From NCBI RefSeq assembly GCF_938039215.1, contig NZ_CALHVI010000032.1, forward strand, positions 27,274-91,273: a stretch of DNA of 64,000 bases, in the 5' to 3' direction. This stretch comes from an uncultured Porphyromonas sp. GTDB taxonomy: Bacteria > Bacteroidota > Bacteroidia > Bacteroidales > Porphyromonadaceae. The position numbers were made by a program, and so were the translations under genes. Each line of letters begins with the position of its first letter. The stretch's first letter is position 1. Below the pieces are notes generated by a model. It saw only the letters and a program-made list of their open reading frames with translations, did not search any database and was not told the DNA's origin. Shown one piece after another: positions 51,376 to 60,851 of the stretch.

Positions 51376-54300
51376 TTACAATTTGTCCTTTAGATCCTCG
51401 GCACTAACCATCGTAGCATAGAGGTAGAGGGCGACGGCAGCATGTAACGCTGTAGGGAGCAGATCGGCTGGAAGATCCACTGCTATATGACTTTCTTTGT
51501 TACGCCAATCATATACCACTCGATAGCACTGCTTAAAGGTATCATATTTCGGATTTTTGCTGTGATACAAACGCTCTATTTGGGGAAAGTGTCTTACTGT
51601 ATCAAGTAAGGCTGGCTCCTTGCCAGTGGCAGTGAGAGGTACGGGGGCACCCTCTTTGAGCCAATAGATTTTCTTAAGGAAAGCCTCAAAACGTCCTACG
51701 AGTTCAGAATACCACGAGCGATAATCTTCCTCACGATGTTCGGCACGATAGAGACAATTGAGTGTTCGCTTCAGTATCTTGTCGAGAGCTTGCAAGTCAG
51801 GGATTGTCTCCGCATGAATGATACCGAAGAAGAGGCGAAGCACTTCATCAAACTCTACATAATGCTCTCCGTCACAGAAATCTGCAAAATCTTTCTGAAA
51901 CTCCTCTTGAATCCTCTGTTTGAGTTCATTCTCATCGTAAGGAGGATTGACAGCTTGGCGCACTTTCTCACGAATCATTTCATTGAGATGCTGTTGAAAA
52001 TCGTGGTTCGTAAAGTAGTGTTGCATGAGCTCTGTGTGCGTCAGCGTCATCTGTGTCACCTCGTTTTGCGTCGACTCATCGCAGTTTTGATTAGCTGTGG
52101 CTTCATCATTGCGGAGCATGGCATTGCGTACATCATCGTTGTTCTTGACACGCTCGGTCAACTCCTCAACTTGTTTACGAACAAGCTCACTATCTTGCCA
52201 ATCAATATTTCCAAAGAGCTCATTAAACTCCGACTCTATGACGCTGAGATATTGCATATCTTCCTCCATCACTCCTGAAAAGGATGAGGTGGGTACAGGC
52301 TCTATCTCGCTATCTACATTTTGTAGCTGTATATTTCGTTCCTCTTGTTTCTGTAAGCGATAAGCGTCAAAATCTACGGACTCTATAAGCCCCTTGGTGA
52401 GATCATCGACTCCCAACGTAGGAAGTTTAGGAAGAAGCAAAGAAAGAACGGTTTTTTTCTTCTCCCAATCAATACTTCCCTCAGGCATCACAGTGGAAAG
52501 GAAGTCGTAGGTACGGACATAAGCCTTGATGGAACTCTTGCAAGCTACCTTACTCTCGTCATCGAGGGCCACAAAGCGCTCTTTCATCGTATCAAGTAGA
52601 GGGTCTATCTTCTCTCGTTGTGTTCCTGTCCAGTAGAAGGAATTGAGCGTTTCTACTTCATAAAGAGTATAGAGGTCGTACTGTTCTATTTCGCCCAATA
52701 GATCGTTGAGCTTGTTGGGGTCAGTTTCTCTACTCAAAAGCGTAGTCTTGTAGAAGGGCTGAAATGCTGTCTCTATCTCCTCACTTGTATTGACAAAATC
52801 GAGCACAAAGGTCTCCTCTTTCTTGGGGCGTTTGCGATTGAGGCGCGAGAGGGTTTGTACAGCCTTGACGCCTGCCAAAGGTTTATCGACATACATCGTG
52901 TGTAGCAGAGGCTCGTCATATCCTGTTTGAAACTTATCGGCGACAATGAGGAAGCGATAACTACCTGTACGGAACTTTGCCTCTATCTCTGTAGAGGGGA
53001 ACCCGTTGAGTGAAGCCTCTGTAACACGTCTCCCATGGTAATCGACCTCTCCGCTAAAAGCAATTATAGCCTGATACTGAGAGCCACGCTCCGCAAGAAG
53101 TATTTTGACTTCCTGATAGTAATCGATGGCACGAACAATGCCTGCGGTGCAAATCATACAGCGAGCCTCTCCTCCTATACGGTGGGCAACAGCATGGTGG
53201 AAGTGCTCTACCATGACCTCAGCCTTCTGCCTGATGGTCTCGGGTTGGCTCTCCACGAAATAACGGAGCTTACGCATCGCTTGCTTACGCTCAAACTCAG
53301 GATCGTCCTCAATAGCCTTACGTATCTTGTAATAGCTCTGATAAGTCGTGTAATTGTTCAGTACATCATGAATGAAACCTTCTTCAATCGCTTGTTTCAT
53401 CGTATAGACATAGCAGGGGCGATGCCCTACTTCGCCATCTTCACGCTCAAAGGGTGTACCAAAGATTTCGAGCGTTTTATTTTTAGGCGTAGCGGTGAAA
53501 GCGTAAAAGTTGGCATTGCTCGCCATTTGACGCCCCTCTATATGCTGCTGGATAAGGGCATTCACCTCATCTTCCGTATCCAGTTCCTCACTATCTTGTG
53601 TGCCAGCAAGCGTCTGATTGACTGCAGCACTCATCCTGCCACTCTGGCTGGAATGAGCTTCATCAATGATGACTGCAAAGCGACGACTTGCAAGGTCTTG
53701 GTTGATCGTAGAGAGGATGAAGGAAAACTTTTGTACCGTCGTAATAATGATCTTTGTACCGCTCTCAAGCAATTGGCGGAGTTTATTGCTCGAGTCGCTC
53801 CACCCAACAAGGTGCTCACTGTGCGTGAAAGCTTTGATGTTGTTGCGTGTTTGCTTGTCGAGATTCTTGCGGTCGGTAATGATGATGACACTATCGAAAA
53901 GAGCTCGATTCTCTTGCAAAAGCTCTACCAGCTGATAGGCCAACCAAGCAATGCTATTAGACTTACCCGATCCTGCAGAGTGCTGTACGAGATAACGCTG
54001 CCCTATGCCATTAGTGCGACTAACCTTGAGTAGCTGTCGCACCACTTCAAGCTGATGCCAGCGTGGCCAAATCACCTTGGTACTCTGTCGACCACTCTCT
54101 GTCCTCTCATGGACGACCTGTGCATAATGCTCGAGGATGTCGCTCAAGCTCTCTTTCTTTAAGATCTCCTCCCATAGGTAGGCCGTGCGAAGTCCGTTGG
54201 GCTTAAGAGGGTTGCCTGCTCCATCCTCATTGCCTTTGTTGAAAGGAAGGAACCAGCTATCACGCCCCGAGAGCTTGGTACACATTTCTACCGTCTCGTC

Positions 54301-54885
54301 GTCAAGGGCAAAGTGTACAGCACAGCGACCAACACCAAAGAGCAACTCCTTAGGGTCTCTGTCACTACGATATTGTGCCACAGCGTGGGCTGTGCTCTGG
54401 CAAGTAAGCTGATTTTTAAGCTCCATAGTAAGGATGGGTAGACCATTGATAAGAATGACCATATCTACCGATTGTCCTGAGCGCACAGAGCTATAGTGAA
54501 GCTGGCGAATAACCGTAAATCTGTTTAGAGCATAACGTTTCTGCGCCTGCTCACTAAGCTCAGAGGGCAGAGGCATATAGAGTTCAAAGGTTTGGCTCAA
54601 ATGCTTAACGCCCTTTCGCAAAACATCTACCACGCCACGCTTCGTGATTTCATCGCGCAGACGCTCGAAGAATTTACGACGATTGGCCGCAGTTTCAAAT
54701 ACGCGCGAAGAGGCGATTAGCTCGGGTTGCGTGGCACGCAAGAAAGTTTCGAGGCGACTAAGAACCATTCCGTAGGTCTTATCGTAGTCGTCACTCACGT
54801 CCAAGCCATACCCTTGGTGCTTGGTAAGATAGTTTGTGATGAGATCCTCAAGGGATTTTTCATTCAATATGGTTGGCATAAACAT
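51376..54885 (-). CDS. hsdR: Type I restriction enzyme R subunit
   Basis: 1169 residues. N-terminal nuclease region with QSVDMVILINGLPILTMELKNQL (the Asp...E-x-K nuclease core), then SF2 motor: QHSAGSGKSNSIAWLA (Walker A), IIDEAHSSQSGR (DEAH), FTATPKNKT, and helicase motif VI-like TLSRLNRKRPKKE. It translocates and cleaves unmodified DNA together with HsdM and HsdS. A second start at 54879 (MPTILNEKS) is equally possible. The stop of hsdS lies 6 bp before it. The frame is intact. Confidence 0.96.
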   Translation of the reverse strand: MFMPTILNEKSLEDLITNYLTKHQGYGLDVSDDYDKTYGMVLSRLETFLRATQPELIASSRVFETAANRRKFFERLRDEITKRGVVDVLRKGVKHLSQTFELYMPLPSELSEQAQKRYALNRFTVIRQLHYSSVRSGQSVDMVILINGLPILTMELKNQLTCQSTAHAVAQYRSDRDPKELLFGVGRCAVHFALDDETVEMCTKLSGRDSWFLPFNKGNEDGAGNPLKPNGLRTAYLWEEILKKESLSDILEHYAQVVHERTESGRQSTKVIWPRWHQLEVVRQLLKVSRTNGIGQRYLVQHSAGSGKSNSIAWLAYQLVELLQENRALFDSVIIITDRKNLDKQTRNNIKAFTHSEHLVGWSDSSNKLRQLLESGTKIIITTVQKFSFILSTINQDLASRRFAVIIDEAHSSQSGRMSAAVNQTLAGTQDSEELDTEDEVNALIQQHIEGRQMASNANFYAFTATPKNKTLEIFGTPFEREDGEVGHRPCYVYTMKQAIEEGFIHDVLNNYTTYQSYYKIRKAIEDDPEFERKQAMRKLRYFVESQPETIRQKAEVMVEHFHHAVAHRIGGEARCMICTAGIVRAIDYYQEVKILLAERGSQYQAIIAFSGEVDYHGRRVTEASLNGFPSTEIEAKFRTGSYRFLIVADKFQTGYDEPLLHTMYVDKPLAGVKAVQTLSRLNRKRPKKEETFVLDFVNTSEEIETAFQPFYKTTLLSRETDPNKLNDLLGEIEQYDLYTLYEVETLNSFYWTGTQREKIDPLLDTMKERFVALDDESKVACKSSIKAYVRTYDFLSTVMPEGSIDWEKKKTVLSLLLPKLPTLGVDDLTKGLIESVDFDAYRLQKQEERNIQLQNVDSEIEPVPTSSFSGVMEEDMQYLSVIESEFNELFGNIDWQDSELVRKQVEELTERVKNNDDVRNAMLRNDEATANQNCDESTQNEVTQMTLTHTELMQHYFTNHDFQQHLNEMIREKVRQAVNPPYDENELKQRIQEEFQKDFADFCDGEHYVEFDEVLRLFFGIIHAETIPDLQALDKILKRTLNCLYRAEHREEDYRSWYSELVGRFEAFLKKIYWLKEGAPVPLTATGKEPALLDTVRHFPQIERLYHSKNPKYDTFKQCYRVVYDWRNKESHIAVDLPADLLPTALHAAVALYLYATMVSAEDLKDKL

Positions 54886-54891
54886 AAAATC

Positions 54892-56208
54892 TTAAGAGGG
54901 TTGAACATTAATGCGCCCCGTTACGGCATCGGCGATAAGTGTTTGCTTTAGCTCACGCACTCGGGCTATTTCTTGCTCTGTCATGGCAATGAGGCGATCG
55001 ATTTTCTCCGTCTTACGGTTGATATAGGTCACTATTGCCTCTTGCTCGGATGGAGGTGGGAGAGGAAGCTTTTGGTTCTTCAAATCTTTGTAAGATAGCG
55101 TAAGTCTAATACCCGCCCCCATTCCATGAAATAGCTTCATGGAGTCCATAGCCTTAAAGAGCAGGCAGTAGTAGTTGTAGTTAATACCTTTACGAGGAGA
55201 AAGAGTAAGATATGCCGAAGTAATAATTCCCTTTTGGGGGGCTATGGCTACACGCTGTGATACAAAGTCGTAATTAAGATTTAGCCCATTGATTACAATG
55301 TCATTTTCTCGAAGTAGAGTGTATTTCATGTAGGTGTCAACAAGCTCTTGAGGGGTGATGTTTTCATCTTTCCGGATGAGGCTCCCATAGTTGAACTTGT
55401 AAGCTTCAGTACATTCTAAATCAGAATTCAATAACCTATTCTCTCCAAAGCATCTCCCTAAACGTTTCACCTCCCAATGCTCAGGTATATCCCCGATCCA
55501 AGGGATACCCGATGGGCGGAGGGGAACTTCGGGATTGATGCCTCGGGTTACAGCCTTGGCAATGATCGCTTGCTTGAGCTCTCGAAGGTAAGCGATCTGA
55601 GCCTCTTGATTTGCCACCAAGTTATCCATCTGCGCTACCTTCTCCTCCAAATATGCGACTATCGTTTCCTGCTCGGAGAGAGGAGGAAGAAGAAGAAAGC
55701 TTTTTTTTAGTATAGTCTTTGTTACACTATATACCTTGATCCCATTAACCATGGATCGAACAGATTTCCTCCAATCTCTTGATTGAAATAAGTAAGCAAA
55801 GTATTTGGGAAATGGAAGTCCTTTAGGACGTGCGATTATGGTGTGGTATCCTGCAAAAAGAGGCTCTATATAATTATTATAGGCATTGTTGCCAACACCT
55901 TCTAAATCTTCAGAAGTGTCAGCAAAGACAATATCATGTAGCTTTAGGAGGGATTGAGAGTTTGTTCGTAAATAATCTGTTGCAACTTTACGAACGAGCT
56001 CTTCCTTGATGGAGGTTCCAGTATTCAGCTTTGAATGGATTTGTCCATAGCTAATTACTGCTATTCCCTCTTCTTGCAAATCTGTTTTTGTGATTGATAG
56101 GCCTTTCCCAAAGGAGAAATAACGCCCGAAAGCCCCCTCCTCCCAATGCTCAGGTATCTCCCCTATCCAAGAGATACTGCTCTCCTTATATTTATCGTAT
56201 CGTTTCAT
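54892..56208 (-). CDS. hsdS: Type I restriction specificity subunit S
   Basis: 438 residues from the ATG at 56208 (MKRYDKYKESSISWIGEIPEHWE), preferred to a longer frame starting inside hsdM. Two target-recognition halves are visible. Each opens with a [SP]WIG[ED]IPEHWE motif (about residues 12-22 and 238-248). Each closes with a helical spacer (PPLSEQETIVAYLEEKVAQMDNLV and PPPSEQEAIVTYINRKTEKIDRLI). They recognise the two parts of a bipartite DNA site. The hsdM stop lies 10 bp upstream. Confidence 0.93.
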   Translation of the reverse strand: MKRYDKYKESSISWIGEIPEHWEEGAFGRYFSFGKGLSITKTDLQEEGIAVISYGQIHSKLNTGTSIKEELVRKVATDYLRTNSQSLLKLHDIVFADTSEDLEGVGNNAYNNYIEPLFAGYHTIIARPKGLPFPKYFAYLFQSRDWRKSVRSMVNGIKVYSVTKTILKKSFLLLPPLSEQETIVAYLEEKVAQMDNLVANQEAQIAYLRELKQAIIAKAVTRGINPEVPLRPSGIPWIGDIPEHWEVKRLGRCFGENRLLNSDLECTEAYKFNYGSLIRKDENITPQELVDTYMKYTLLRENDIVINGLNLNYDFVSQRVAIAPQKGIITSAYLTLSPRKGINYNYYCLLFKAMDSMKLFHGMGAGIRLTLSYKDLKNQKLPLPPPSEQEAIVTYINRKTEKIDRLIAMTEQEIARVRELKQTLIADAVTGRINVQPS

Positions 56209-56218
56209 CTTTGGCGGC

Positions 56219-58258
56219 TTATAGTTCAAGAATAGAAGCAAGCAGACCATCTGTTTCCTGCTCGATTTGACGTATATCGGCTGTAATCTCCTCAATGGAG
56301 CGAAGCTCGGTAGGGCGATAGAAATACTTCGTAAAGGATAGCTCGTAGCCTATCTTTGTCTCTTGCTCTGCCACATAGGCATCAGGCGCATAGGGCAAGA
56401 CCTCGCGTTGCATGAAAGCCTCGATTCCTCCTTCGTAACCGAGTGGTATTTGCTCCGTATCGCGAAGAGCCTTGTCTGCCTCGCCTTGTACGGGCTGACA
56501 GGTGGGGTCGGTGGAGGTAATGAGGGCACGAAGTTTTTTGAGCAAAGTTTTTGTCATCTTTCCCAGAGCCTTAGTATAGGCATCCCAATCGTCTAAAGGC
56601 GTGCCTTCGGGCACCTTTGCCATTGCTTCTCGGCAAACCTCTAACTCTTTCGCAGATAGGCTACTCAAATCTGCATCAGGGTGTATGCGTAGACGCAGAG
56701 GGCGGTCTACCGTAATCTCCCAATAGCCAAACTCGTTGTTGGGAAAGATTTTACTCTCAGGGGTTTCCTCAAAGCGCATCAGTAGCTCCACAATTTTTGC
56801 CCTGTCGGCTTCGCTTGTCTCGCAGTTCTTCTCTCCGAGATTCTTACGTAGGGGAGTCTTGATAGCGGTAGCATCAATGAGCTGCACTTTGCCACGCCGA
56901 CGGGGGGCTTTGCGATTGGTCACAATCCAGATAAAAGTTCCTATACCTGTATTGTAAAAAGACTTCTCAGGCATGGCTATGATGGCCTCAAGGAGGTCGT
57001 TCTCTATGATGTAGCGACGCAGATTGCTCTCGCCACCGCCCGCGTCCCCCGTGAAGAGGCTTGAACCGTTGTGCACCTCTACAATACGTGTGCCGAGCTC
57101 GCTATCTTCTTTCATGCGAGAGAGGTTGTTCGCTAAGAAAAGCATCTGTGGGTCGCCTATGTTTGGCACGAAACTCAGTGGCTCACCACCTCTTCCATCT
57201 GACAGTACGAAACGAGCATCCGAGATACGGTCTTTCTCTTTATCGCTAAGTCCCCAAGCTTTTAAGTCCTCTTTCCAAGGCGTACCAAAGGGCGGATTAG
57301 AGATACAGAAATCGAAGTGCATGCCGGGGTGCCCATCGCGGCTAATCGTCGAGCCGTTATAGAACCGCTCGCGCTCTGCTCCTGCATGCTTGTAAGAGAA
57401 GCTACTTCCTTCGGACGAAAGCATCAGGTCTGCTTTGCAGGTGGCGTAAGTCTCAGGCTGTAGCTCCTGCCCATAGAGGTCTATCTTAACCTGCTTGTTC
57501 TGTCGCTCTGCGATGGCCCGTATGCTCTGCTCTGCAACCGAGAGGATGCCTCCCGTACCGCAAGCAGCGTCATAGATGCTATACGTAGCCGACTCTATAT
57601 GACCTGCAATGGGCAATACGGCAATGTCTGCGAGTAAGGCTACATAATCGCGAGGTGTGAAATGCTCTCCTGCCTCCGTAACGCTATTCTCTTCGTTGAA
57701 CTTACGCAATAGTTGTTCAAAAAGCGTTCCTATTGTGTGATTGTCAACGCCTGGGTGTAGTATTTCACCCTCGGCATTGCGTATAGGGTGTATCCCGAGA
57801 TTAATATTCTCATCGGTAAACTTTTCAATAAGTGTACCGAGACGGGCAGCGTCACTGAGATTGTCCACCTGCTGCTTAAACCTAAACTTCTCGACGATGT
57901 CTTGCACATCTTTGGAAAATCCATCGAGATACTCCAAGAAATTCTGTTTGAGGCGTAGGGTGTTGGTCTCCCCCCTAAGCGTACTCATCGTGAAGGGTGA
58001 TGTATTGCAAAAGGGGTAGCCCGTCGTCTGAAAGAGGATTTTCTCTTGTACCTCCTCGTTAAGCTTCATTCCCATGAGCTTGTCCCTCTGCTCTCGAACG
58101 ACCTTATGCGTCGGCTCAAGGAGTATGTCTAAGCGTCGTAAGACCATCATCGGGAGGATGATCTTCTTGTAATCGCCCTTGGGAAAAGCATTTACAAGTA
58201 CATCGTTGGCTATATTCCAAATGAAAGAGAAAAGCTGGTTATATTGTTGCGTATTCAT
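56219..58258 (-). CDS. hsdM: Type I restriction-modification methyltransferase M subunit
   Basis: 679 residues. N-terminal HsdM helical domain (NQLFSFIWNIANDVLVNAF), an N6-adenine methyltransferase domain with SAM motif DAACGTGGILSVAEQS and catalytic NPPFG, and a C-terminal helical extension. It protects host DNA as part of M2S and serves R2M2S. It heads the hsdM-hsdS-hsdR operon, 61 bp downstream of the WYL regulator gene, with a promoter in that gap. Confidence 0.96.
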   Translation of the reverse strand: MNTQQYNQLFSFIWNIANDVLVNAFPKGDYKKIILPMMVLRRLDILLEPTHKVVREQRDKLMGMKLNEEVQEKILFQTTGYPFCNTSPFTMSTLRGETNTLRLKQNFLEYLDGFSKDVQDIVEKFRFKQQVDNLSDAARLGTLIEKFTDENINLGIHPIRNAEGEILHPGVDNHTIGTLFEQLLRKFNEENSVTEAGEHFTPRDYVALLADIAVLPIAGHIESATYSIYDAACGTGGILSVAEQSIRAIAERQNKQVKIDLYGQELQPETYATCKADLMLSSEGSSFSYKHAGAERERFYNGSTISRDGHPGMHFDFCISNPPFGTPWKEDLKAWGLSDKEKDRISDARFVLSDGRGGEPLSFVPNIGDPQMLFLANNLSRMKEDSELGTRIVEVHNGSSLFTGDAGGGESNLRRYIIENDLLEAIIAMPEKSFYNTGIGTFIWIVTNRKAPRRRGKVQLIDATAIKTPLRKNLGEKNCETSEADRAKIVELLMRFEETPESKIFPNNEFGYWEITVDRPLRLRIHPDADLSSLSAKELEVCREAMAKVPEGTPLDDWDAYTKALGKMTKTLLKKLRALITSTDPTCQPVQGEADKALRDTEQIPLGYEGGIEAFMQREVLPYAPDAYVAEQETKIGYELSFTKYFYRPTELRSIEEITADIRQIEQETDGLLASILEL

Positions 58259-58290
58259 TATTCTTTACTGATGATTTATTATTTCATTTG

Positions 58291-58319
58291 CAAACTTAAA
58301 ACTAAGCTATGCAGTCTAT
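58291..58319 (-). promoter_or_regulatory. hsdM promoter with conserved upstream block
   Basis: On the minus strand TAAGTTTG (complement of 58291-58298) is a -7 box 33 bp before the hsdM ATG. Directly upstream, plus-strand ACTAAGCTATGCAGTCTAT (58301-58319) aligns without gaps to the CdnE promoter block (21 of 27 positions from the end of each -7 box). It overlaps the 3' end of the WYL gene. Confidence 0.6.
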
Positions 58320-59321
58320 CTACACAGTTTGATACAAGTTATAAGTGGCTTTAATTTTCTCGGCTATTTCGGAGCGGAAACTCTCTGGGGCAAGCACCTC
58401 TACATCTGGTCCAAATGAAAAGATTTGTTGCGTTAGTTCAGGAGTTGGAATAACAGAAATCGAGATGGTACAAGGAGTACTCAATAGCTTCTGAGAAGCA
58501 TGTATCGGTTTAGAACTCACATAGGGGAATCTTTTCTCTGAGAACCGTAAAATAAGTTCAATCGGCTTCTGTGAGTCATAAGGAACAGAAATGCCCACGA
58601 TATGCTCAAAATAAGCCCCAAAATCAATATCCTCATTAGGGATAAACTCTTCGTCAAGAGCCTTAACCTCTTTGATCCGATCTAAAGCATATGTTTCTAT
58701 TCTTCTCTTCTCCGAGTTTAATCCCAAAAGAAACCACCTATTATTATATTGCTTCATAAAATAAGGATGAACGGGACAAATACGCTTTGTTTTACCATAT
58801 GGTTCATAAGCCAGTTCAACGGCTTGATGATGAAGTGTGGCATCAATGAGGTTGGAAAGATGCTCTAAACCTTGTAGCTGCTCATTTTCCTCAAAGGCTA
58901 TGACTAGCTTGGTGTCGCTCTTGATTCCAAATCGATATTCAAGATTAGAGAGAACCTCCTCTAACCAAGCGTGAGTCGTACTGCCTCGAAAGCGTCCCAA
59001 CATATCTATTACGGATTGGAGTGTCTGGACTTCCTTTACAGACAGATGGTTGTTGTAGAGAGAATAGCTGTCATCAGAGTAGTGTATATAATGCATCCTA
59101 CTTGGTCCCTTGTACGATTCAATGGGAGCGCAATAAGGACGGAAAGTCAGTTCTTCCAAATCTTTTTGAATAGTACGCTTGCTAACAGTCTTTCCTTGTA
59201 AATCCAATAATTGCCGATTTACCTCATCAACCAAGTCATAAATAGTATACTTTCTTAGTCTATTACTCAGACAGCGGTCAATAATGCGGTAGCGCATCTC
59301 TGCATCTTTATTTGTAGGCAT
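58320..59321 (-). CDS. WYL-domain transcriptional regulator
   Basis: 333 residues. N-terminal winged helix (RYRIIDRCLSNRLRKYTIYDL, TVSKRTIQKDLEEL), then a WYL domain at about 150-235 (HHQAVELAYEPYGKTKRICP, RWFLLGLNSEKRRIETYALDRI; WFLLG stands in for the WYL triad) and a C-terminal WCX-like part. BrxR- and CapW-type relatives repress or induce defence operons. It lies 14 bp after hipT and 61 bp before hsdM, so it could serve either neighbour. The hsdM/CdnE shared block is a candidate target. Confidence 0.88.
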   Translation of the reverse strand: MPTNKDAEMRYRIIDRCLSNRLRKYTIYDLVDEVNRQLLDLQGKTVSKRTIQKDLEELTFRPYCAPIESYKGPSRMHYIHYSDDSYSLYNNHLSVKEVQTLQSVIDMLGRFRGSTTHAWLEEVLSNLEYRFGIKSDTKLVIAFEENEQLQGLEHLSNLIDATLHHQAVELAYEPYGKTKRICPVHPYFMKQYNNRWFLLGLNSEKRRIETYALDRIKEVKALDEEFIPNEDIDFGAYFEHIVGISVPYDSQKPIELILRFSEKRFPYVSSKPIHASQKLLSTPCTISISVIPTPELTQQIFSFGPDVEVLAPESFRSEIAEKIKATYNLYQTV

Positions 59322-59335
59322 AGAGAAAAGGCTTT

Positions 59336-60277
59336 TTATTTATTACTCCTGTATGAGATTAGTTCTATGTACTGTTCCTGCATCTCTTGAGGGAGGAAAC
59401 TCTGGCGGATGCAGGCTTCCCATTCGGGGAGAATACGTTGGAAGCGAGCGAAGATGTTGTCGCACACTTTTTCATCCAGACCTGAGGCTATCATTGCTTC
59501 GACGAAGTGCTGGCGGGTGAGTTTGCGCTTTTTGCCACAGAGGGTCAGTGCAAGTTCTTCTGTATCCTCGGGAATAACGAGAGCCGTAGACAACAGATCA
59601 TAGGCTGGAGTGAGTTGATATTCGTTGCCCATTGGCGCATAGAGCGAGTAATTCTTGAGGTGCATATCCGCATTACCTATCAGCCACGAAAAAAGTACCT
59701 GCTCCCAATACTTGACAAGGTCAAGTTTAGGCACAGAGCTATACTTGGAGATGAGTTTGGCTATCTGCTCGTGTGAACCTTTGTATTTATACTCCGTCAA
59801 ACGCTCTGAGAGCTGACACATATCTTCCATTGGGAGTTTTTCGCCCTGCTCTGTTCGGTCTATGCGACGAGTGATATAGCATAGTTCGCCATCGCTGAAT
59901 CGCATCAGTCCATGAGGAACTGTTTCAATCTTGGCAATCTCTGCAAGGCGCATCGACACATCCTCCAATTCGGGGAGGTACGGATAACGCTCTGTTTGAG
60001 GTTTAAGAATAAACCGTCCCCACAAGCCCACAATGGTAAATCGCTTGGGCGAATTGCTCATCTGATCAAAGTCGAGAGATAGCTTGGGTTGTACTCCTGT
60101 CACTGTGGTCTGCGAACGAACGACCTCGTCAGCCAACGCTCGTACTTCGCTACTTGTATATGGCAATATCGGAGCTTGGGACGTCCCAAACAATTTGCGA
60201 CAACACTTGGCATGGTAATCCACCTCTCCATCAACCAAAGGTTCGTAGCAGTATAGGCATCTATTCTTCATCTTCAA
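59336..60277 (-). CDS. HipT-like Ser/Thr kinase toxin
   Basis: 313 residues. A zinc-ribbon-like N-terminus (CLYCYEPL...YHAKCCRKLFG) precedes the HipA-type kinase core. The Gly-rich loop is T58-V-T60-GVQPKLS, where HipA/HipT have serines (SIS in E. coli HipT). FILKPQ carries the ATP Lys. Catalytic Asp204 and Asn209 lie in GNADMHLKNYSL, and metal Asp227 in PAYDLLS. It is shorter than full HipA because the N-terminal subdomain is encoded by the separate gene upstream, overlapping by 17 bp. Such kinases phosphorylate aminoacyl-tRNA synthetases (TrpS for E. coli HipT); the target here is unknown. Confidence 0.88.
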   Translation of the reverse strand: MKMKNRCLYCYEPLVDGEVDYHAKCCRKLFGTSQAPILPYTSSEVRALADEVVRSQTTVTGVQPKLSLDFDQMSNSPKRFTIVGLWGRFILKPQTERYPYLPELEDVSMRLAEIAKIETVPHGLMRFSDGELCYITRRIDRTEQGEKLPMEDMCQLSERLTEYKYKGSHEQIAKLISKYSSVPKLDLVKYWEQVLFSWLIGNADMHLKNYSLYAPMGNEYQLTPAYDLLSTALVIPEDTEELALTLCGKKRKLTRQHFVEAMIASGLDEKVCDNIFARFQRILPEWEACIRQSFLPQEMQEQYIELISYRSNK

Positions 60278-60596
60278 TCGTTTTTAGAGGTTCGATACTT
60301 ACCGCTCCAATGCAGTCTCGGCAACAAGCCAACAGCAAAGCCATTCGATCTCTTGCGTCTATCTTCCAATTCTTCTGAGCAATATCTAACAGCCATCCCT
60401 CAGGAATAAGTCCGTCAAAGAATGGATGAAGCGTATTACTTTGGAAAGGTTCTTCTCGCAAAGGCATCGTTAGGCTTATTCCTTGAGCTTCGGGCATAGT
60501 GAGATAGTCCTTGTCGTAAGCAAAGGAATAGCCTTCATCACTTTCTGTGAGGATGCCTGCCTTGAGGCTTTTCCAATAAACAATTGCCTGTTTCAT
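60261..60596 (-). CDS. HipS-like protein (HipA N-terminal subdomain)
   Basis: 111 residues equal to the N-terminal lobe of HipA: VYWKSLKAGILTESDEGYSFAYDKDYL, ISLTMPLREEPFQS, LHPFFDGLIPEGWLLDIAQKNWKID and DRMALLLACCRDCIGAVSI. In the E. coli HipBST system the free HipS neutralises HipT. It overlaps hipB by 4 bp (ATGA) and hipT by 17 bp, giving the gene order B-S-T. Confidence 0.87.
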   Translation of the reverse strand: MKQAIVYWKSLKAGILTESDEGYSFAYDKDYLTMPEAQGISLTMPLREEPFQSNTLHPFFDGLIPEGWLLDIAQKNWKIDARDRMALLLACCRDCIGAVSIEPLKTIEDEE

Positions 60597-60817
60597 ACGT
60601 CATCTCCTTCTCGTTTCATCGGCACAGGACCACACTCCGAGCCAAAGAGTTCAAAGATTTTATTGACCTTGTCGAGGCGGAGCGTGGTCTTACCCTGCTC
60701 GAGTTCACGCACGAAGCGTAGCCCCACTCCTGCTTTCTCGGATAGGTCTACTTGTGTCAGTTTATATTTCTTCCGCATCTCCTTCACGTACTGCGCTATA
60801 ACTGTCTTTGCTACCAT
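60593..60817 (-). CDS. HipB-like XRE-family repressor
   Basis: 74 residues, one helix-turn-helix: YVKEMRKKYKLTQVDLSEKAGVGLRFVRELEQGKTTLRLDKVNKIFELFG. HipB binds operators in its own promoter and strengthens toxin control. It is the first gene of hipBST. Upstream dyads at 60852-60883 and 60973-60995 are likely operators. Confidence 0.9.
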   Translation of the reverse strand: MVAKTVIAQYVKEMRKKYKLTQVDLSEKAGVGLRFVRELEQGKTTLRLDKVNKIFELFGSECGPVPMKREGDDV

Positions 60818-60851
60818 CTTTCATCAATTATCTGAAGTACCACACTCTGAA

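Noticed and set aside
53035..54033. 332-codon plus-strand ORF
   Set aside because: It is antisense to the helicase core of hsdR, whose motifs are secure; composition shadow only.
54892..56295. Longer start for hsdS
   Set aside because: The extension lies inside hsdM; MKRYDKYKESSISWIG at 56208 is the normal opening.
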